64,000 nt of DNA. It comes from Arcticibacter tournemirensis. Its GTDB lineage: Bacteria > Bacteroidota > Bacteroidia > Sphingobacteriales > Sphingobacteriaceae. The notes beneath the pieces are model-generated. The model saw only the letters and a list, made by a program, of their open reading frames with translations, ran no database searches and was not told the origin of the DNA. Location of the stretch: contig NZ_VFPL01000001.1 of the NCBI RefSeq assembly GCF_006716645.1, positions 3,100,001 to 3,164,000 on the forward strand, read 5' to 3'. The translations under genes were made by a program, and so were the position numbers. Positions within the stretch are counted from its first letter, which is position 1; each line of letters starts with the position of its first letter. Positions 9,097 through 17,989 of the stretch are shown piece by piece.

Positions 9097-9945
9097 ATGA
9101 AAGAAGACAAAGAGTTACTTTTCAAATTTATTAAAGACGCTTTACTTGAAGATATAGGGGATGGCGACCATACATCTCTTTCAACTATTCCTCAGGCGAA
9201 GCAGGGAACAGCAAAGCTTTTGATTAAAGAAGACGGTATTCTTGCCGGAGTTGACGTGGCTTTGGAGATATTTAAACAGGTTGATCAACAGCTTCACGCA
9301 GAAGTATTTATTCATGACGGTGCAGCGGTAAAACCAGGAGACATCGTATTAACAGTTAAAGGTCCTGTTTATTCCATCCTTACCGCAGAAAGACTTGTTC
9401 TTAATATTATGCAGCGCATGAGCGGTATCGCTACTACCACAGCGCGGATTGTTGATCTTATTAAAGATACAGGAACGAAAATTCTCGATACCAGAAAAAC
9501 TACTCCCAATATGCGGTTTCTTGAAAAAATGGCAGTTAAGATAGGAGGAGGGGTAAATCATCGGTTTGGTTTATACGATATGATCCTGATTAAAGACAAT
9601 CACGTCGATTACGCCGGCGGAATAAAGCAGGCACTGCAAGCAGCAAAGAGATATCTCACAGAGAAAGGTTTGAATATTCAGATAGAAATTGAGGTCCGTA
9701 ACAAGGCGGAATTGCTGGAAGTGATTGAGAATGGAGGTGCTGATAGAATCTTGCTCGATAACTTCAACTTTGAACAGCTGCGGGAGGCGGTAGAGTTGGT
9801 CGGAAACAGGTTTGTAACTGAGGCTTCGGGTGGCATAACAGAGGAGAATGTTCGTGAATATGCCCTTTGTGGCGTTAATTATATCTCCATGGGTGCATTA
9901 ACTCATTCCGTTAAGAGTTTGGATATGAGTTTAAAGGCTATTTAG
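9097..9945 (+). CDS. nadC: Nicotinate-nucleotide pyrophosphorylase (carboxylating)
   Basis: A 282-residue quinolinate phosphoribosyltransferase, which turns quinolinate plus PRPP into nicotinate mononucleotide, CO2 and pyrophosphate in de novo NAD synthesis. Diagnostic parts: LLEDIGDGDHTS at the N-terminus, AERLVLNIMQRMSGIAT, the substrate loop DTRKTTPNMR, GGGVNHRFGLYDMILIKDNH, EIEVRNKAE, RILLDNF and ASGGI near the end. Its length is typical. A near-consensus -7 element (TATTTTAG, 9083-9090) ends 6 nt before the ATG, again suggesting a very short leader. It diverges from gpmI; plsY follows 63 nt later. nadA and nadB are not in the window. Confidence 0.95.
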   Translation: MKEDKELLFKFIKDALLEDIGDGDHTSLSTIPQAKQGTAKLLIKEDGILAGVDVALEIFKQVDQQLHAEVFIHDGAAVKPGDIVLTVKGPVYSILTAERLVLNIMQRMSGIATTTARIVDLIKDTGTKILDTRKTTPNMRFLEKMAVKIGGGVNHRFGLYDMILIKDNHVDYAGGIKQALQAAKRYLTEKGLNIQIEIEVRNKAELLEVIENGGADRILLDNFNFEQLREAVELVGNRFVTEASGGITEENVREYALCGVNYISMGALTHSVKSLDMSLKAI

Positions 9946-10008
9946 CACAACATAAAATAGTATATTGCATTTATTTGACTTTTCTTTTTTAGTATAATTG
10001 CAGGCTGA

Positions 10009-10656
10009 ATGATATCTGTATATTCTATTTCGGCACTTATTGCTGCTTATCTTTTTGGTTCCATTCCCAGTGCAGTATGGATTGGGCAGGCTTTTTATGG
10101 AATTGACGTTCGTGAATATGGTAGCGGAAATGCCGGTGCAACAAACACTTTTCGTGTATTAGGGAAGAAAGCGGGCATTACTGTAATGACGATCGACATA
10201 CTGAAGGGTTTTACGGCAACTAATCTTGCCTACCTGATAGGACTATCTGTAACGGGGCCGCAGCATTCCATTCAGTTTGTGAATTACCAGCTTGCCCTTG
10301 GTATTACGGCCGTTATGGGGCATTTATTTCCGATATTTGCAGGGTTTCGTGGAGGAAAGGGCATTGCCACCCTCTTCGGAATGGTACTCGCTGTCCATTT
10401 AAATGCTGCGTTATTTTGTGTTACAGTATTTTTATTTGTTTTGCTGGTCTCAAAATATGTCTCGCTAAGTTCAATAGCGGCAGGGTTTTCCTTTCCGTTA
10501 AGCATCATTTTTGTTTTTCATTCGCCCTTGCGTTCTATTGTTTTATATGGGATGTGTATATGTATACTCATATTGGTAACGCATCAAAAGAACATAGAAC
10601 GTTTACTTCGGGGAAAAGAATCTAAAGTAAATATGTTCAGAAAAAAAACAGGTTGA
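10009..10656 (+). CDS. plsY: Glycerol-3-phosphate acyltransferase PlsY
   Basis: A 215-residue integral membrane enzyme that transfers an acyl group from acyl-phosphate to glycerol-3-phosphate, the first step of phospholipid synthesis. Motifs seen: AYLFGSIPSAVWIG, REYGSGNAGATNTFRVLGKKAG (glycerol-phosphate loop) and FRGGKGIATLFG, with five to six hydrophobic segments between. The C-terminus is basic (IERLLRGKESK). A TATAATTG at 9993-10000 ends 8 nt before the ATG and may be its own promoter; otherwise it can be read from nadC. Confidence 0.93.
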   Translation: MISVYSISALIAAYLFGSIPSAVWIGQAFYGIDVREYGSGNAGATNTFRVLGKKAGITVMTIDILKGFTATNLAYLIGLSVTGPQHSIQFVNYQLALGITAVMGHLFPIFAGFRGGKGIATLFGMVLAVHLNAALFCVTVFLFVLLVSKYVSLSSIAAGFSFPLSIIFVFHSPLRSIVLYGMCICILILVTHQKNIERLLRGKESKVNMFRKKTG

Positions 10657-10693
10657 GGCTATATGGTGTTATGCAACAAATAAGATTGTATTT

Positions 10694-11479
10694 ATGAAAC
10701 ATATAAGAAAGTTTAGTACCGCTTTATTAATTTTAGTAGCTGCGGCGTGCTCGACGGTTCCTCTTACCGGACGCAGGCAATTAAATCTCGCCAATTCGGA
10801 TGAAATACAACAACAGTCTATTCAATCCTATCGCCAGTTTTTAAGCGATCCCAAAACGAAAGTTGTAAAATCTGGTTCTGATGCGCAGCGGGTGAAAACC
10901 GTGGGCAGTAGGATAGCAAGTGCTATCGACCGGTACCTTAGTCAGAATGGCTATGCCAATCAGTATAATTTTAAATGGGAGTTCAACCTTGTTGAAAGCA
11001 AAGATATTAACGCCTGGTGTATGCCAGGAGGTAAGGTTGCGGTATATACCGGAATTATTCCTGTAGCTCAGACAGATGCTGGACTTGCCACTGTAATGGG
11101 GCACGAAATTGCCCATGCTATCGCCAGGCATGCTGAAGAGAGGTATTCTCAGACACTTGGAGCGCAGGCAATCGGTGGTGTTGTTGGAGCTGCAGCGGGA
11201 TCAGAAACCATCAATCAGTTGTACGGTCTCGGCGGACAACTTGCATTGTTAAAGTATGGCCGCAGTCAGGAATCCGAAGCAGATCGCCTGGGCCTGATTT
11301 TTATGGCAATGGCGGGTTACGATCCCAACAGTGCGGTTACGTTCTGGAAAAGGATGGCATCCTCTAAACAGGGGAATGGTGCTCCTCCTGAGTTTTTAAG
11401 TACCCACCCTAGTGATGCAACGAGGATTTCAGCCATCCAGAAACGTCTGCCAGAAGCGATGAAGTACTATAAGAAGTGA
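10694..11479 (+). CDS. M48-family zinc metalloprotease, lipoprotein
   Basis: A 261-residue envelope peptidase related to the BepA/LoiP group of M48 proteins. The N-terminus is a lipoprotein signal with Cys19 (VAAACSTVPLTGRRQLNL), placing it on the periplasmic face of a membrane. The zinc site is HEIAH at about 137-141 with the third ligand in SQESEADRLG near 197. There are no further domains. Relatives clear misfolded outer-membrane proteins; that role here is inference. It lies 37 nt after plsY, and its 3' end abuts a GTTGAAA repeat array. Confidence 0.88.
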   Translation: MKHIRKFSTALLILVAAACSTVPLTGRRQLNLANSDEIQQQSIQSYRQFLSDPKTKVVKSGSDAQRVKTVGSRIASAIDRYLSQNGYANQYNFKWEFNLVESKDINAWCMPGGKVAVYTGIIPVAQTDAGLATVMGHEIAHAIARHAEERYSQTLGAQAIGGVVGAAAGSETINQLYGLGGQLALLKYGRSQESEADRLGLIFMAMAGYDPNSAVTFWKRMASSKQGNGAPPEFLSTHPSDATRISAIQKRLPEAMKYYKK

Positions 11480-11480
11480 G

Positions 11481-11610
11481 TTGAACGTTAAGTTGTTGAA
11501 AGTTAAAAGTTGAAGGTTGAAAGTTGAAAGTTGAAAGTTGAAAGTTGAAAGTTGAAAGTTGAAAGTTCAGCCTTGAACGTCGTAAGCTAATAGCTGATAG
11601 CCAACTCTCG
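11481..11610. repeat. 7-bp-period repeat block, seven perfect GTTGAAA units
   Basis: 11516-11564 holds seven exact GTTGAAA units. Degenerate heptads flank them on both sides (GTTGAAG at 11509, then AAGCTAATAGCTGATAGCC after 11590). The block fills the gap between the convergent M48 and pabB genes. Confidence 0.9.
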
Positions 11611-11611
11611 C

Positions 11612-12895
11612 TCAGCATTCAATTGACTGGTTCAAAATACTAAAGATAGCCTTTGCTTTCAGGATGCATTCTTCATACTCCTTGGAAGCATCAGAAGCAA
11701 AGGTTATCGCGCTTCCAGCCTGAAAGGACAAATATCCGTTTTCTTCGTTGTAAAGAAGCGTTCGGATCACAACATTAAAGTCAAAATCTCCTCCCGGAGC
11801 AAAATATCCAACTGCTCCTGAAAAGACCCCTCGTTTGGTTAGCTCGTATTGTTCTATCAGCTCCATTGCGCTCACTTTAGGTGCGCCTGTCATTGAGCCC
11901 ATAGGGAATGTCCGCTTCACTATTTCTGCATTTTGAAGCGAAGGATCGGCCTGGCACACAACCGTGGATATCATCTGATGGACATGCCGGAACGTATAAA
12001 TGCCGAAAAGCTCTTCGACTTCTACTGTGCCGGGGATTGCACATCGGGTTAAATCATTCCTCACCAGGTCTACTATCATAACGTTTTCTGACCGCTCTTT
12101 CTCGTTGTTTTTTAGCTCATCCTTTAAGAACTTGTCTGTTTCGGCGTTCCCACCGCGCGCTGAAGTACCCTTGATAGGCTGGGAGATGAGTTTGTTATCC
12201 CTGCGGCATAAAAACCGCTCGGGCGTAGCAGAAATGATGAACTGTTTTCTAAGCTTAAAAAAAACCGAAAAGGGAGCAGGTGATAAATTGTTAAGCAGTT
12301 TGAATGCGGTTACAGGATCTAGTTTCGCATCAGTAGCATAAAACTCCTGACACAAATTAACTTCATAAATATCTCCTCTGGCAATATGCCTTTTTATCTG
12401 ATGAACAGTGTCGATGTAACTAGCCTTGCTGAACCTGCTTTTAACACTTCCTTTAAAGAATATCGGAACATCCCGCACTGTTTCCTTTTCTATCAGTTGG
12501 GCCAGCTCAGTGGCATCAGGAGACTGTATTTCGACAATATTCCCTCTGATAATTATCAAATGGCGTGGCACAAAAAAAAACAAGTCGGGGAATTGAAGGT
12601 GATCCGGATTTTCAGAGCTTAAATCCTCAAGCTCATTTTTCAGGTCATAACTGAGGAAACCTGGAATCCAGCAATTATATTGACTGAGGAAGAATTCCAG
12701 CTTTTTAAAGCCTTCATCTTTATATGAATCAACTTCATGCAAGACGTCGGCAGCAATTAAGGTGTCAAATGCCGAATAACGATCGGAATATTGATTAGAA
12801 TTCAAAAAACAGGCCACTTCTTTCGAAGCGGCCCATTGTAAAACCTTGTCTTTAAAAACAGAGATATTCTCCGGATAATGATATACAGTTTTCAT
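11612..12895 (-). CDS. pabB: Aminodeoxychorismate synthase component I-like (chorismate-binding)
   Basis: A 427-residue member of the chorismate-utilising family (PabB/TrpE). PabB aminates chorismate to aminodeoxychorismate for folate synthesis. Conserved elements: DIYEVNLCQEFY, PERFLCRRDNKLISQPIKGTSARG, KERSENVMIVDLVRNDLTR, FPMGSMTGAPKVSAMELIEQYE, RGVFSGAVGYF and a C-terminal FQAGSAITFASD. The PIKGT motif with this spacing favours PabB over anthranilate synthase. It is the last gene of a tight fur-purA-pabB run (16-nt gap to purA). No glutamine amidotransferase partner is adjacent. Confidence 0.87.
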   Translation of the reverse strand: MKTVYHYPENISVFKDKVLQWAASKEVACFLNSNQYSDRYSAFDTLIAADVLHEVDSYKDEGFKKLEFFLSQYNCWIPGFLSYDLKNELEDLSSENPDHLQFPDLFFFVPRHLIIIRGNIVEIQSPDATELAQLIEKETVRDVPIFFKGSVKSRFSKASYIDTVHQIKRHIARGDIYEVNLCQEFYATDAKLDPVTAFKLLNNLSPAPFSVFFKLRKQFIISATPERFLCRRDNKLISQPIKGTSARGGNAETDKFLKDELKNNEKERSENVMIVDLVRNDLTRCAIPGTVEVEELFGIYTFRHVHQMISTVVCQADPSLQNAEIVKRTFPMGSMTGAPKVSAMELIEQYELTKRGVFSGAVGYFAPGGDFDFNVVIRTLLYNEENGYLSFQAGSAITFASDASKEYEECILKAKAIFSILNQSIEC

Positions 12896-12911
12896 TCCCG
12901 GAGTAATGTGA

Positions 12912-14186
12912 TTAATTTAAGACTAATGTTTGGACACGATCAGGTCCTACAGATAAATACTTCACAGGCACTCCTACCTGTTTTTCAATGTATTTCACAT
13001 AAGCCATCAATTTTTCAGGAACTTCTGCAATCGTTTTAATGGAGGTAAGATCTTCGTTCCATCCCTCAATTTCTTCCAATACAGGCTCGGCCTTTACCGT
13101 ACAGATATCGTAAGGCATATAATCAATTACCTCACCATTGTATCGGTAATGAGTACATGCATATATCTTTTCAAAGCCACTCATTACGTCTGCTTTGGTC
13201 ATTACAAGTTCTGTAACGCCGTTTAGCATTACTGCATATTTCAAAGCCGGAATATCAATCCAGCCGCAGCGTCTTGGTCTTCCTGTAGTAGCACCAAATT
13301 CGCGTCCGACAGTCCGAAGCTCTTCGCCGGTTTCATCAAATAATTCGGTAGGGAAGGGGCCACTTCCTACGCGAGTGCAATAGGCTTTAAAAATGCCGAT
13401 TACCGATCCTATGTTCCGTGGTGCAACGCCAAGTCCGGTACATGCTCCGGCAGCAGTGGTGTTAGATGATGTTACAAATGGATACGATCCAAAATCAACA
13501 TCCAATAAAGTTCCCTGCGCTCCTTCTGCGAGCACTGTTTTTCCTTCAGCAAGATACTGATTAACGAAGTGTTCGCTATCTACCTGAGGGATGGTTTTAA
13601 GAAAATCAATCGCCTCAAAGAACGTCTTTTCTTTTTCTGAAAAATCAGGGACATCACCGTAGTGACTAAGTATAGATTTATGCTTGTTAACAAGCTTCTG
13701 ATATCTTTCTTTGAAATCCGGCAGTAAGGTATCGCCAACGCGCAGTCCGTTACGGCCTGTTTTATCCATATAGGTCGGACCAATTCCTTTTAGCGTTGAA
13801 CCAATCTTTCCTTCACCCATCTTGCTCTCAGAAGCAGCGTCAAGCAGCTGATGAGTGGGCAGAATAAGATGTGCCTTTCTCGCAATTACCAGTTTTTTTG
13901 CAGCAAGAGGATCAAACCCGCTTTTTCTCAGGGTATCCAGCTCCCTCTTTAGGATGATAGGATCAATTACGACTCCATTGCCAATGAGGTTCATGTTCCT
14001 TTCATTGAAAATTCCCGAAGGAATTGTGTTCAGAACATATTTCTGATTGTCAAATTCAAGAGTATGACCAGCATTTGGTCCACCCTGGAAACGTGCAATC
14101 AAATCATATTTGGGACTAAGGACATCAACAATTTTTCCTTTACCTTCGTCGCCCCACTGAAGGCCTAACAATACATCAACAGCCAT
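12912..14186 (-). CDS. purA: Adenylosuccinate synthetase
   Basis: A 424-residue enzyme that converts IMP and aspartate to adenylosuccinate with GTP hydrolysis, the first committed step to AMP. Hallmarks: GLQWGDEGKGKIVD P-loop at the N-terminus, RFQGGPNAGHT, IGSTLKGIGPTYMDKTGRNGLR, AEGAQGTLLDVDFGSYPFVTSSNT, RVGSGPFPTE, TTGRPRRCGW and the late VKYLSVGPDR. Full length is normal. It is the middle gene of fur-purA-pabB, 17 nt after fur. Confidence 0.97.
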   Translation of the reverse strand: MAVDVLLGLQWGDEGKGKIVDVLSPKYDLIARFQGGPNAGHTLEFDNQKYVLNTIPSGIFNERNMNLIGNGVVIDPIILKRELDTLRKSGFDPLAAKKLVIARKAHLILPTHQLLDAASESKMGEGKIGSTLKGIGPTYMDKTGRNGLRVGDTLLPDFKERYQKLVNKHKSILSHYGDVPDFSEKEKTFFEAIDFLKTIPQVDSEHFVNQYLAEGKTVLAEGAQGTLLDVDFGSYPFVTSSNTTAAGACTGLGVAPRNIGSVIGIFKAYCTRVGSGPFPTELFDETGEELRTVGREFGATTGRPRRCGWIDIPALKYAVMLNGVTELVMTKADVMSGFEKIYACTHYRYNGEVIDYMPYDICTVKAEPVLEEIEGWNEDLTSIKTIAEVPEKLMAYVKYIEKQVGVPVKYLSVGPDRVQTLVLN

Positions 14187-14203
14187 GAATATTTGGGAAT
14201 ATT

Positions 14204-14677
14204 TTAGTTTTTTAAATAAGATTCACAGTAACCTTCTTTCAGTTTGGTGCAGTTACCGTAGAGATTCAGAGAATGGTGTTTGATTTCAAATTTAAGAAGT
14301 TCACCCATCATACTTTGTATCTGCCCAACCCTTGGATCACAAAACTCCACTACTTTTCCGCAATCAATGCAAATAATGTGGTCATGTTGTTTGTATCCGT
14401 AAGATTTCTCAAACTGGGCCATGTTTTTACCAAACTGGTGTTTGGTAACGAGATCACACGAAACCAAAAGCTCAAGTGTATTATAAACCGTTGCGCGGCT
14501 CACCCGATACTTCTTGTTTTTCATGTGAATATATAGGGATTCTACATCAAAATGATCGTTACGCGAATAAATTTCTTCAAGGATGGCAAAACGTTCCGGC
14601 GTTCTTCTCAGATTTTTATTTTCGAGGTATGCCTCGAAAATCTTTTTTACCATCGCTATAGTTTCTTGTAAAGGCAT
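14204..14677 (-). CDS. Fur-family transcriptional repressor
   Basis: A 157-residue metal-dependent regulator. The N-terminal winged helix (about 10-90) includes [15 protein letters not shown] and the recognition segment [15 protein letters not shown]. The C-terminal dimerisation domain carries His-rich metal motifs ([28 protein letters not shown]). The Cys pair CIDC is present, with single Cys residues elsewhere, so it could be Fur, PerR or Zur; the sequence alone does not decide. It leads the fur-purA-pabB unit. A TAAATTTG -7 box at 14698-14705 gives a leader of about 15 nt. Confidence 0.88.
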   Translation of the reverse strand: MPLQETIAMVKKIFEAYLENKNLRRTPERFAILEEIYSRNDHFDVESLYIHMKNKKYRVSRATVYNTLELLVSCDLVTKHQFGKNMAQFEKSYGYKQHDHIICIDCGKVVEFCDPRVGQIQSMMGELLKFEIKHHSLNLYGNCTKLKEGYCESYLKN

Positions 14678-14697
14678 ATATTTCCTGACTCAGCGTT

Positions 14698-14705
14698 CAA
14701 ATTTA
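14698..14705 (-). promoter_or_regulatory. -7 promoter box of the fur-purA-pabB unit
   Basis: TAAATTTG on the minus strand, an exact TAnnTTTG match, 20 nt upstream of the fur ATG. A short AAATTTA / TAAATTT inverted pair spans 14699-14732 and might be a self-regulation site. Confidence 0.55.
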
Positions 14706-14747
14706 TCTAAAAAAATAAGAAATCTTAAATTTAGCACATAAATAAAG

Positions 14748-14912
14748 ATGTTTGGTGCTTCGAACCGGAACGCAGATACGATTAAAAGTATATCTTCATC
14801 TACATATAAATGGTTATTATCGACTTTTATTATCGCCGCTTTACATATCCTGGCTATTTTGTTTCTTAAGATAGTCCAAATACTTTTTGCGGTTCTGAAT
14901 CAAAGCGGGTAA
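14748..14912 (+). CDS. Possible 54-residue membrane miniprotein
   Basis: An ATG-started frame of 54 codons, divergent from fur. It has one long hydrophobic segment (WLLSTFIIAALHILAILFLKIVQILFAVL) after a polar Ser/Asn-rich start. Its last 47 nt overlap the end of the (p)ppGpp synthetase gene on the other strand. A weak TAAATTTA -7-like element lies about 12 nt upstream. I do not recognise it. The hydrophobicity may simply reflect AT-rich DNA, so this is a weak call. Confidence 0.25.
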   Translation: MFGASNRNADTIKSISSSTYKWLLSTFIIAALHILAILFLKIVQILFAVLNQSG

Positions 14913-17097
14913 CAGATGTAACTCCCTTAACCTGCTTTAATTTCTTTATCAGATTTTCCAGGTGATGAGTGTCGTTCACATAGACCATAATGGAGCCTTC
15001 AAATATACCCTCATTGCTATCCACAGTAATCGATCGCATGTTCACCTTGAAGTCGTTGGAAATGACAGTGGTTAATTTATTAATCAATCCAACTTCATCA
15101 ATACCTGTAATCCGTAATCCTGTTAAAAAGGCAAGTTCCTTTTGTGACGTCCATTTTGCTTTCACTACGCGATACCCGTAGTTGGCCATTAATTTAGTGG
15201 CGTTCGGACAATTAGTACGGTGTATCTTGATGCCATCGTTAACCGTAATAAACCCAAACACATCATCACCAGGGATAGGATTGCAACAAGATGAAAGCTT
15301 ATAGTCGATCTTTTGCATATCCTCGCCAATAAGCAGCGTATCGCTGTCTTTTGCTTTAACCTTATTAATGATACCTTCAATTTGGTTAGAGTCGATCCTC
15401 TCAGGAGTACGGTTTTCGACCGTTTTTTCAGAAGCCTGAAATTCTTTCAGGCTTTTTAAGTCGAAGCTGCCTTTAGCTATATTGTAAAAAAGCTCAAGCG
15501 TTGAGCTGAATTTAAAGTAGTTGGATATCTTATGAATATTTTCTGTGTTGTAGGTTATCTTAAGCGACTTAAGCTTCCTTTCCAGAATTTCTTTGCCTTC
15601 CTCTGCCACACGGCGTTTTTCTTCCTTTAGAGAAGATTTGATCTTGGCTTTGGCTTTCGCTGTTACAACGAAGTTCAGCCAGTCTTCCTTTGGACTTTGC
15701 TTAGAGGACGTTATAATCTCTACCTGGTCGCCGTTCTGCAGCTTATGTGACAGAGGCACCAGTTTATGATTTACCTTGGCGCCAATACACTTAGCTCCCA
15801 GGTCAGAGTGGATTTCAAATGCAAAGTCGAGTGCGGTGGCGTCCAGAGGCAGCTGCATTAAAGCTCCCTTTGGAGTGAAAATGAAAATTTCATCGGAGAA
15901 AAGATTCATTTTAAAGTCGTCGAGGAAGTCAAGGGCGTTTGATTCAGGATTCTTAAGAAGTTCCCTCACTTTTTGTATCCACTGATCCAACCCGCTGTCT
16001 GACGACGATTCTTTGTATTTCCAATGAGCGGCAAAGCCTTTTTCCGCAATTTCATTCATTCTTTGTGTTCGGATCTGCACCTCCACCCACTGTCCTTTAG
16101 GGCCCATAACGGTAGTGTGCAGCGACTCATACCCATTAGCCTTAGGCGATGATACCCAGTCGCGTAACCTGTCGGGGTTAGGGCGATACAGGTCCGTTAC
16201 AATAGAATATGCTTTCCAGCAATCTGCTTTTTCGGTTTCGGGTTTGCTGTCAAGGATGATCCTGATGGCAAAAAGGTCGTATACCTCTTCAAAGGGAACG
16301 CCTTTTTTTCGCATCTTATTCCATATGGAATGAATAGACTTTGGACGGCCATATACATCAGCATGTAAACCTTGTTCTGTCAATATCTCCTTTATAGGCC
16401 CGATGAACGCTTTTACATATAGCTCACGCTCAGCTTTCTTTTCATTTAATTTCCTGGCAATAAACTTATACGTTTCAGATTCGGTGTACTTCATGGAAAG
16501 GTCTTCCAGCTCCGACTTCATTGCATAAAGTCCCAGGCGATGTGCGAGGGGCGCATATAAGTATATCGTTTCTGAGGAGATCTTAAGCTGCTTATCGCGC
16601 GGCATATGATCCATAGTCCGCATGTTATGAAGCCGGTCCGCAAGTTTTATCAGGATAACCCTTACGTCGTCGGCAAGGGTAAGCAGCATTTTCCTGAAGT
16701 TCTCTGCCTGAAGGGAGCTGTTGTAATCAAAGACCCCCGATATTTTGGTAAGGCCATCAATTATTTTAGCTATTTTCTTCCCAAATTCACGCTCAATATC
16801 TTCAAGAGTTATGGCGGTGTCTTCAACAACATCATGCAACAGGGCACAAACAATAGATGTAGTTCCAAGCCCAATTTCTTCGGCCGCAATCTGGGCCACA
16901 GCTATAGGATGGTATATATAAGGCTCCCCCGATTTTCGCCTCATATCCTTATGGCTTTCGAGCGCGAGTTCAAACGCCTGCCTGATCATGCGCTTGTCGC
17001 CCTTCTGCATCGTTGGTTTACAGGCTTTGAGAAGCGCCCTGTAACGCTTTAATATTTCCTTTTTTTCAGCCTCAATATCAATTACTAATTCGTTCAT
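14866..17097 (-). CDS. spoT: Bifunctional (p)ppGpp synthetase/hydrolase (RelA/SpoT family)
   Basis: A 743-residue stringent-response enzyme. Order seen: HD hydrolase domain (about 45-200; HPIAVAQIAAEE, ALLHDVVEDT, KLADRLHNMRTM), synthetase domain (about 250-370; RPKSIHSIWNKM, YDLFAIRIILD, YESLHTTVMGP, VEVQIRT), TGS (about 400-460; IFTPKGALMQLPLDATALDFAFEIHSDLG), a Cys/His-containing segment (SSCCNPIPGDDVFGFIT) and a C-terminal ACT domain. The hydrolase HD motif and the EDT region are intact, so both activities are likely. ATG at 17097 is the start; a TTG two codons earlier is less likely. A TATTTTTG box lies at 17119-17126. Confidence 0.95.
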   Translation of the reverse strand: MNELVIDIEAEKKEILKRYRALLKACKPTMQKGDKRMIRQAFELALESHKDMRRKSGEPYIYHPIAVAQIAAEEIGLGTTSIVCALLHDVVEDTAITLEDIEREFGKKIAKIIDGLTKISGVFDYNSSLQAENFRKMLLTLADDVRVILIKLADRLHNMRTMDHMPRDKQLKISSETIYLYAPLAHRLGLYAMKSELEDLSMKYTESETYKFIARKLNEKKAERELYVKAFIGPIKEILTEQGLHADVYGRPKSIHSIWNKMRKKGVPFEEVYDLFAIRIILDSKPETEKADCWKAYSIVTDLYRPNPDRLRDWVSSPKANGYESLHTTVMGPKGQWVEVQIRTQRMNEIAEKGFAAHWKYKESSSDSGLDQWIQKVRELLKNPESNALDFLDDFKMNLFSDEIFIFTPKGALMQLPLDATALDFAFEIHSDLGAKCIGAKVNHKLVPLSHKLQNGDQVEIITSSKQSPKEDWLNFVVTAKAKAKIKSSLKEEKRRVAEEGKEILERKLKSLKITYNTENIHKISNYFKFSSTLELFYNIAKGSFDLKSLKEFQASEKTVENRTPERIDSNQIEGIINKVKAKDSDTLLIGEDMQKIDYKLSSCCNPIPGDDVFGFITVNDGIKIHRTNCPNATKLMANYGYRVVKAKWTSQKELAFLTGLRITGIDEVGLINKLTTVISNDFKVNMRSITVDSNEGIFEGSIMVYVNDTHHLENLIKKLKQVKGVTSVTRFDSEPQKVFGLS

Positions 17098-17118
17098 CTT
17101 CAATCCTCAGCGATCCTG

Positions 17119-17126
17119 CAAAAATA
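17119..17126 (-). promoter_or_regulatory. -7 promoter box of spoT
   Basis: TATTTTTG on the minus strand, an exact TAnnTTTG match 21 nt upstream of the spoT ATG. Confidence 0.5.
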
Positions 17127-17195
17127 ATGGTGTAACTTATAACTTTTGGGTTACTATTTCGTACTATATGTAATTAATAATTGTACGAATAAGTG

Positions 17196-17203
17196 TATGT
17201 TTG
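17196..17203 (+). promoter_or_regulatory. -7 promoter box of the DUF4294 gene
   Basis: TATGTTTG, an exact TAnnTTTG match, ends 13 nt before the ATG at 17217. No TTTG is found at the expected -33 distance. Confidence 0.45.
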
Positions 17204-17216
17204 TACTAACTAAGAT

Positions 17217-17843
17217 ATGAAAAATTTTCCTCTTTTCCTTTTTTTTAGCTTGTTTTTCCTGCAATTTTCTAATGCCCAGGAAAAATTTGATCCAAATGTA
17301 AAGGGCAAGAATGATACCATTCGTGTTGCCGTTACCAAAGATGATAATGGTGAATTCATTCCCTGGATACCACTTGCCGATGTTAACATAAGAGATTTCC
17401 GCATTTTTGCTTCCGCCGAAGCGAGGGCGCAATATAACCGGTTACGATATAACGTCCTTAAGGTTTTACCCTACGCGAAATTTGCCCGTGACCGCTATAG
17501 CCGGCTACACGAAGACCTGGCGCTGACCGACAAGCGCAAAGAGCAGAAAGTTCTGGTGAAAGCCTGCGAACGGGAGATTAAAGACATGTTTAACCGTGAG
17601 ATAAAGAACATGACCATTACTCAGGGGGAAATATTGATTAAGCTGATTGACCGCGAAACCGGGAATAGCAGCTATGAGCTGGTGAAACAGTTAAAAGGTG
17701 GTTTTACCGCTTTTTGTTACCAGTCTGTTGCCCGGGTTTTTGGGCACAACTTAAAACAAAAGTATGATCCGCAGCAGGAAAGGGATATTGAAAATATCAT
17801 ACAACGTTATGGCTATTACAATTCGCCTTATAATTACTATTAA
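17217..17843 (+). CDS. DUF4294 domain-containing secreted protein
   Basis: A 208-residue protein with a signal peptide (residues 1-20, FPLFLFFSLFFLQFSNAQ). The body matches what I know as DUF4294, a family nearly restricted to Bacteroidota: WIPLADVNIRDFRIF, NRLRYNVLKVLPYAKFARDRYSRLHEDL, MFNREIKNMTITQGEILIKLIDRETG and FTAFCYQSVARVFGHNLKQKYDP. The function of the family is not established. It is transcribed alone, opposite to spoT, and ends before a short heptad repeat tract. Confidence 0.85.
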   Translation: MKNFPLFLFFSLFFLQFSNAQEKFDPNVKGKNDTIRVAVTKDDNGEFIPWIPLADVNIRDFRIFASAEARAQYNRLRYNVLKVLPYAKFARDRYSRLHEDLALTDKRKEQKVLVKACEREIKDMFNREIKNMTITQGEILIKLIDRETGNSSYELVKQLKGGFTAFCYQSVARVFGHNLKQKYDPQQERDIENIIQRYGYYNSPYNYY

Positions 17844-17946
17844 TGGCTTTGCTGTCGACGATTAGTTTCAGCGATCCAGTATAGTTACCTTGCTTGTATC
17901 TTTGTTATCCCTATTGATTCCGCTCTAAAATAAATACATCAAACTT

Positions 17947-17981
17947 AAGCTGAAGGCCTGAACGCTGACAGCTGAATGCTA
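17947..17981. repeat. Short 7-bp-period repeat (five units)
   Basis: Five consecutive heptads AAGCTGA, AGGCCTG, AACGCTG, ACAGCTG, AATGCTA, ending 8 nt before the bshB1 ATG. The conserved positions (A1 and a late CTG) differ from those of the other blocks, but the period is the same. Confidence 0.6.
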
Positions 17982-17989
17982 ATATATAT

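Noticed and set aside
11481-11610. CRISPR-like array
   Set aside because: The units are 7 bp, directly tandem, with no unique spacers and no cas genes.
14699-14732. Fur-box-like inverted pair upstream of fur
   Set aside because: Only 7-bp AT arms with a long spacer; AT-rich DNA gives such pairs readily, so self-regulation is left as a possibility only.
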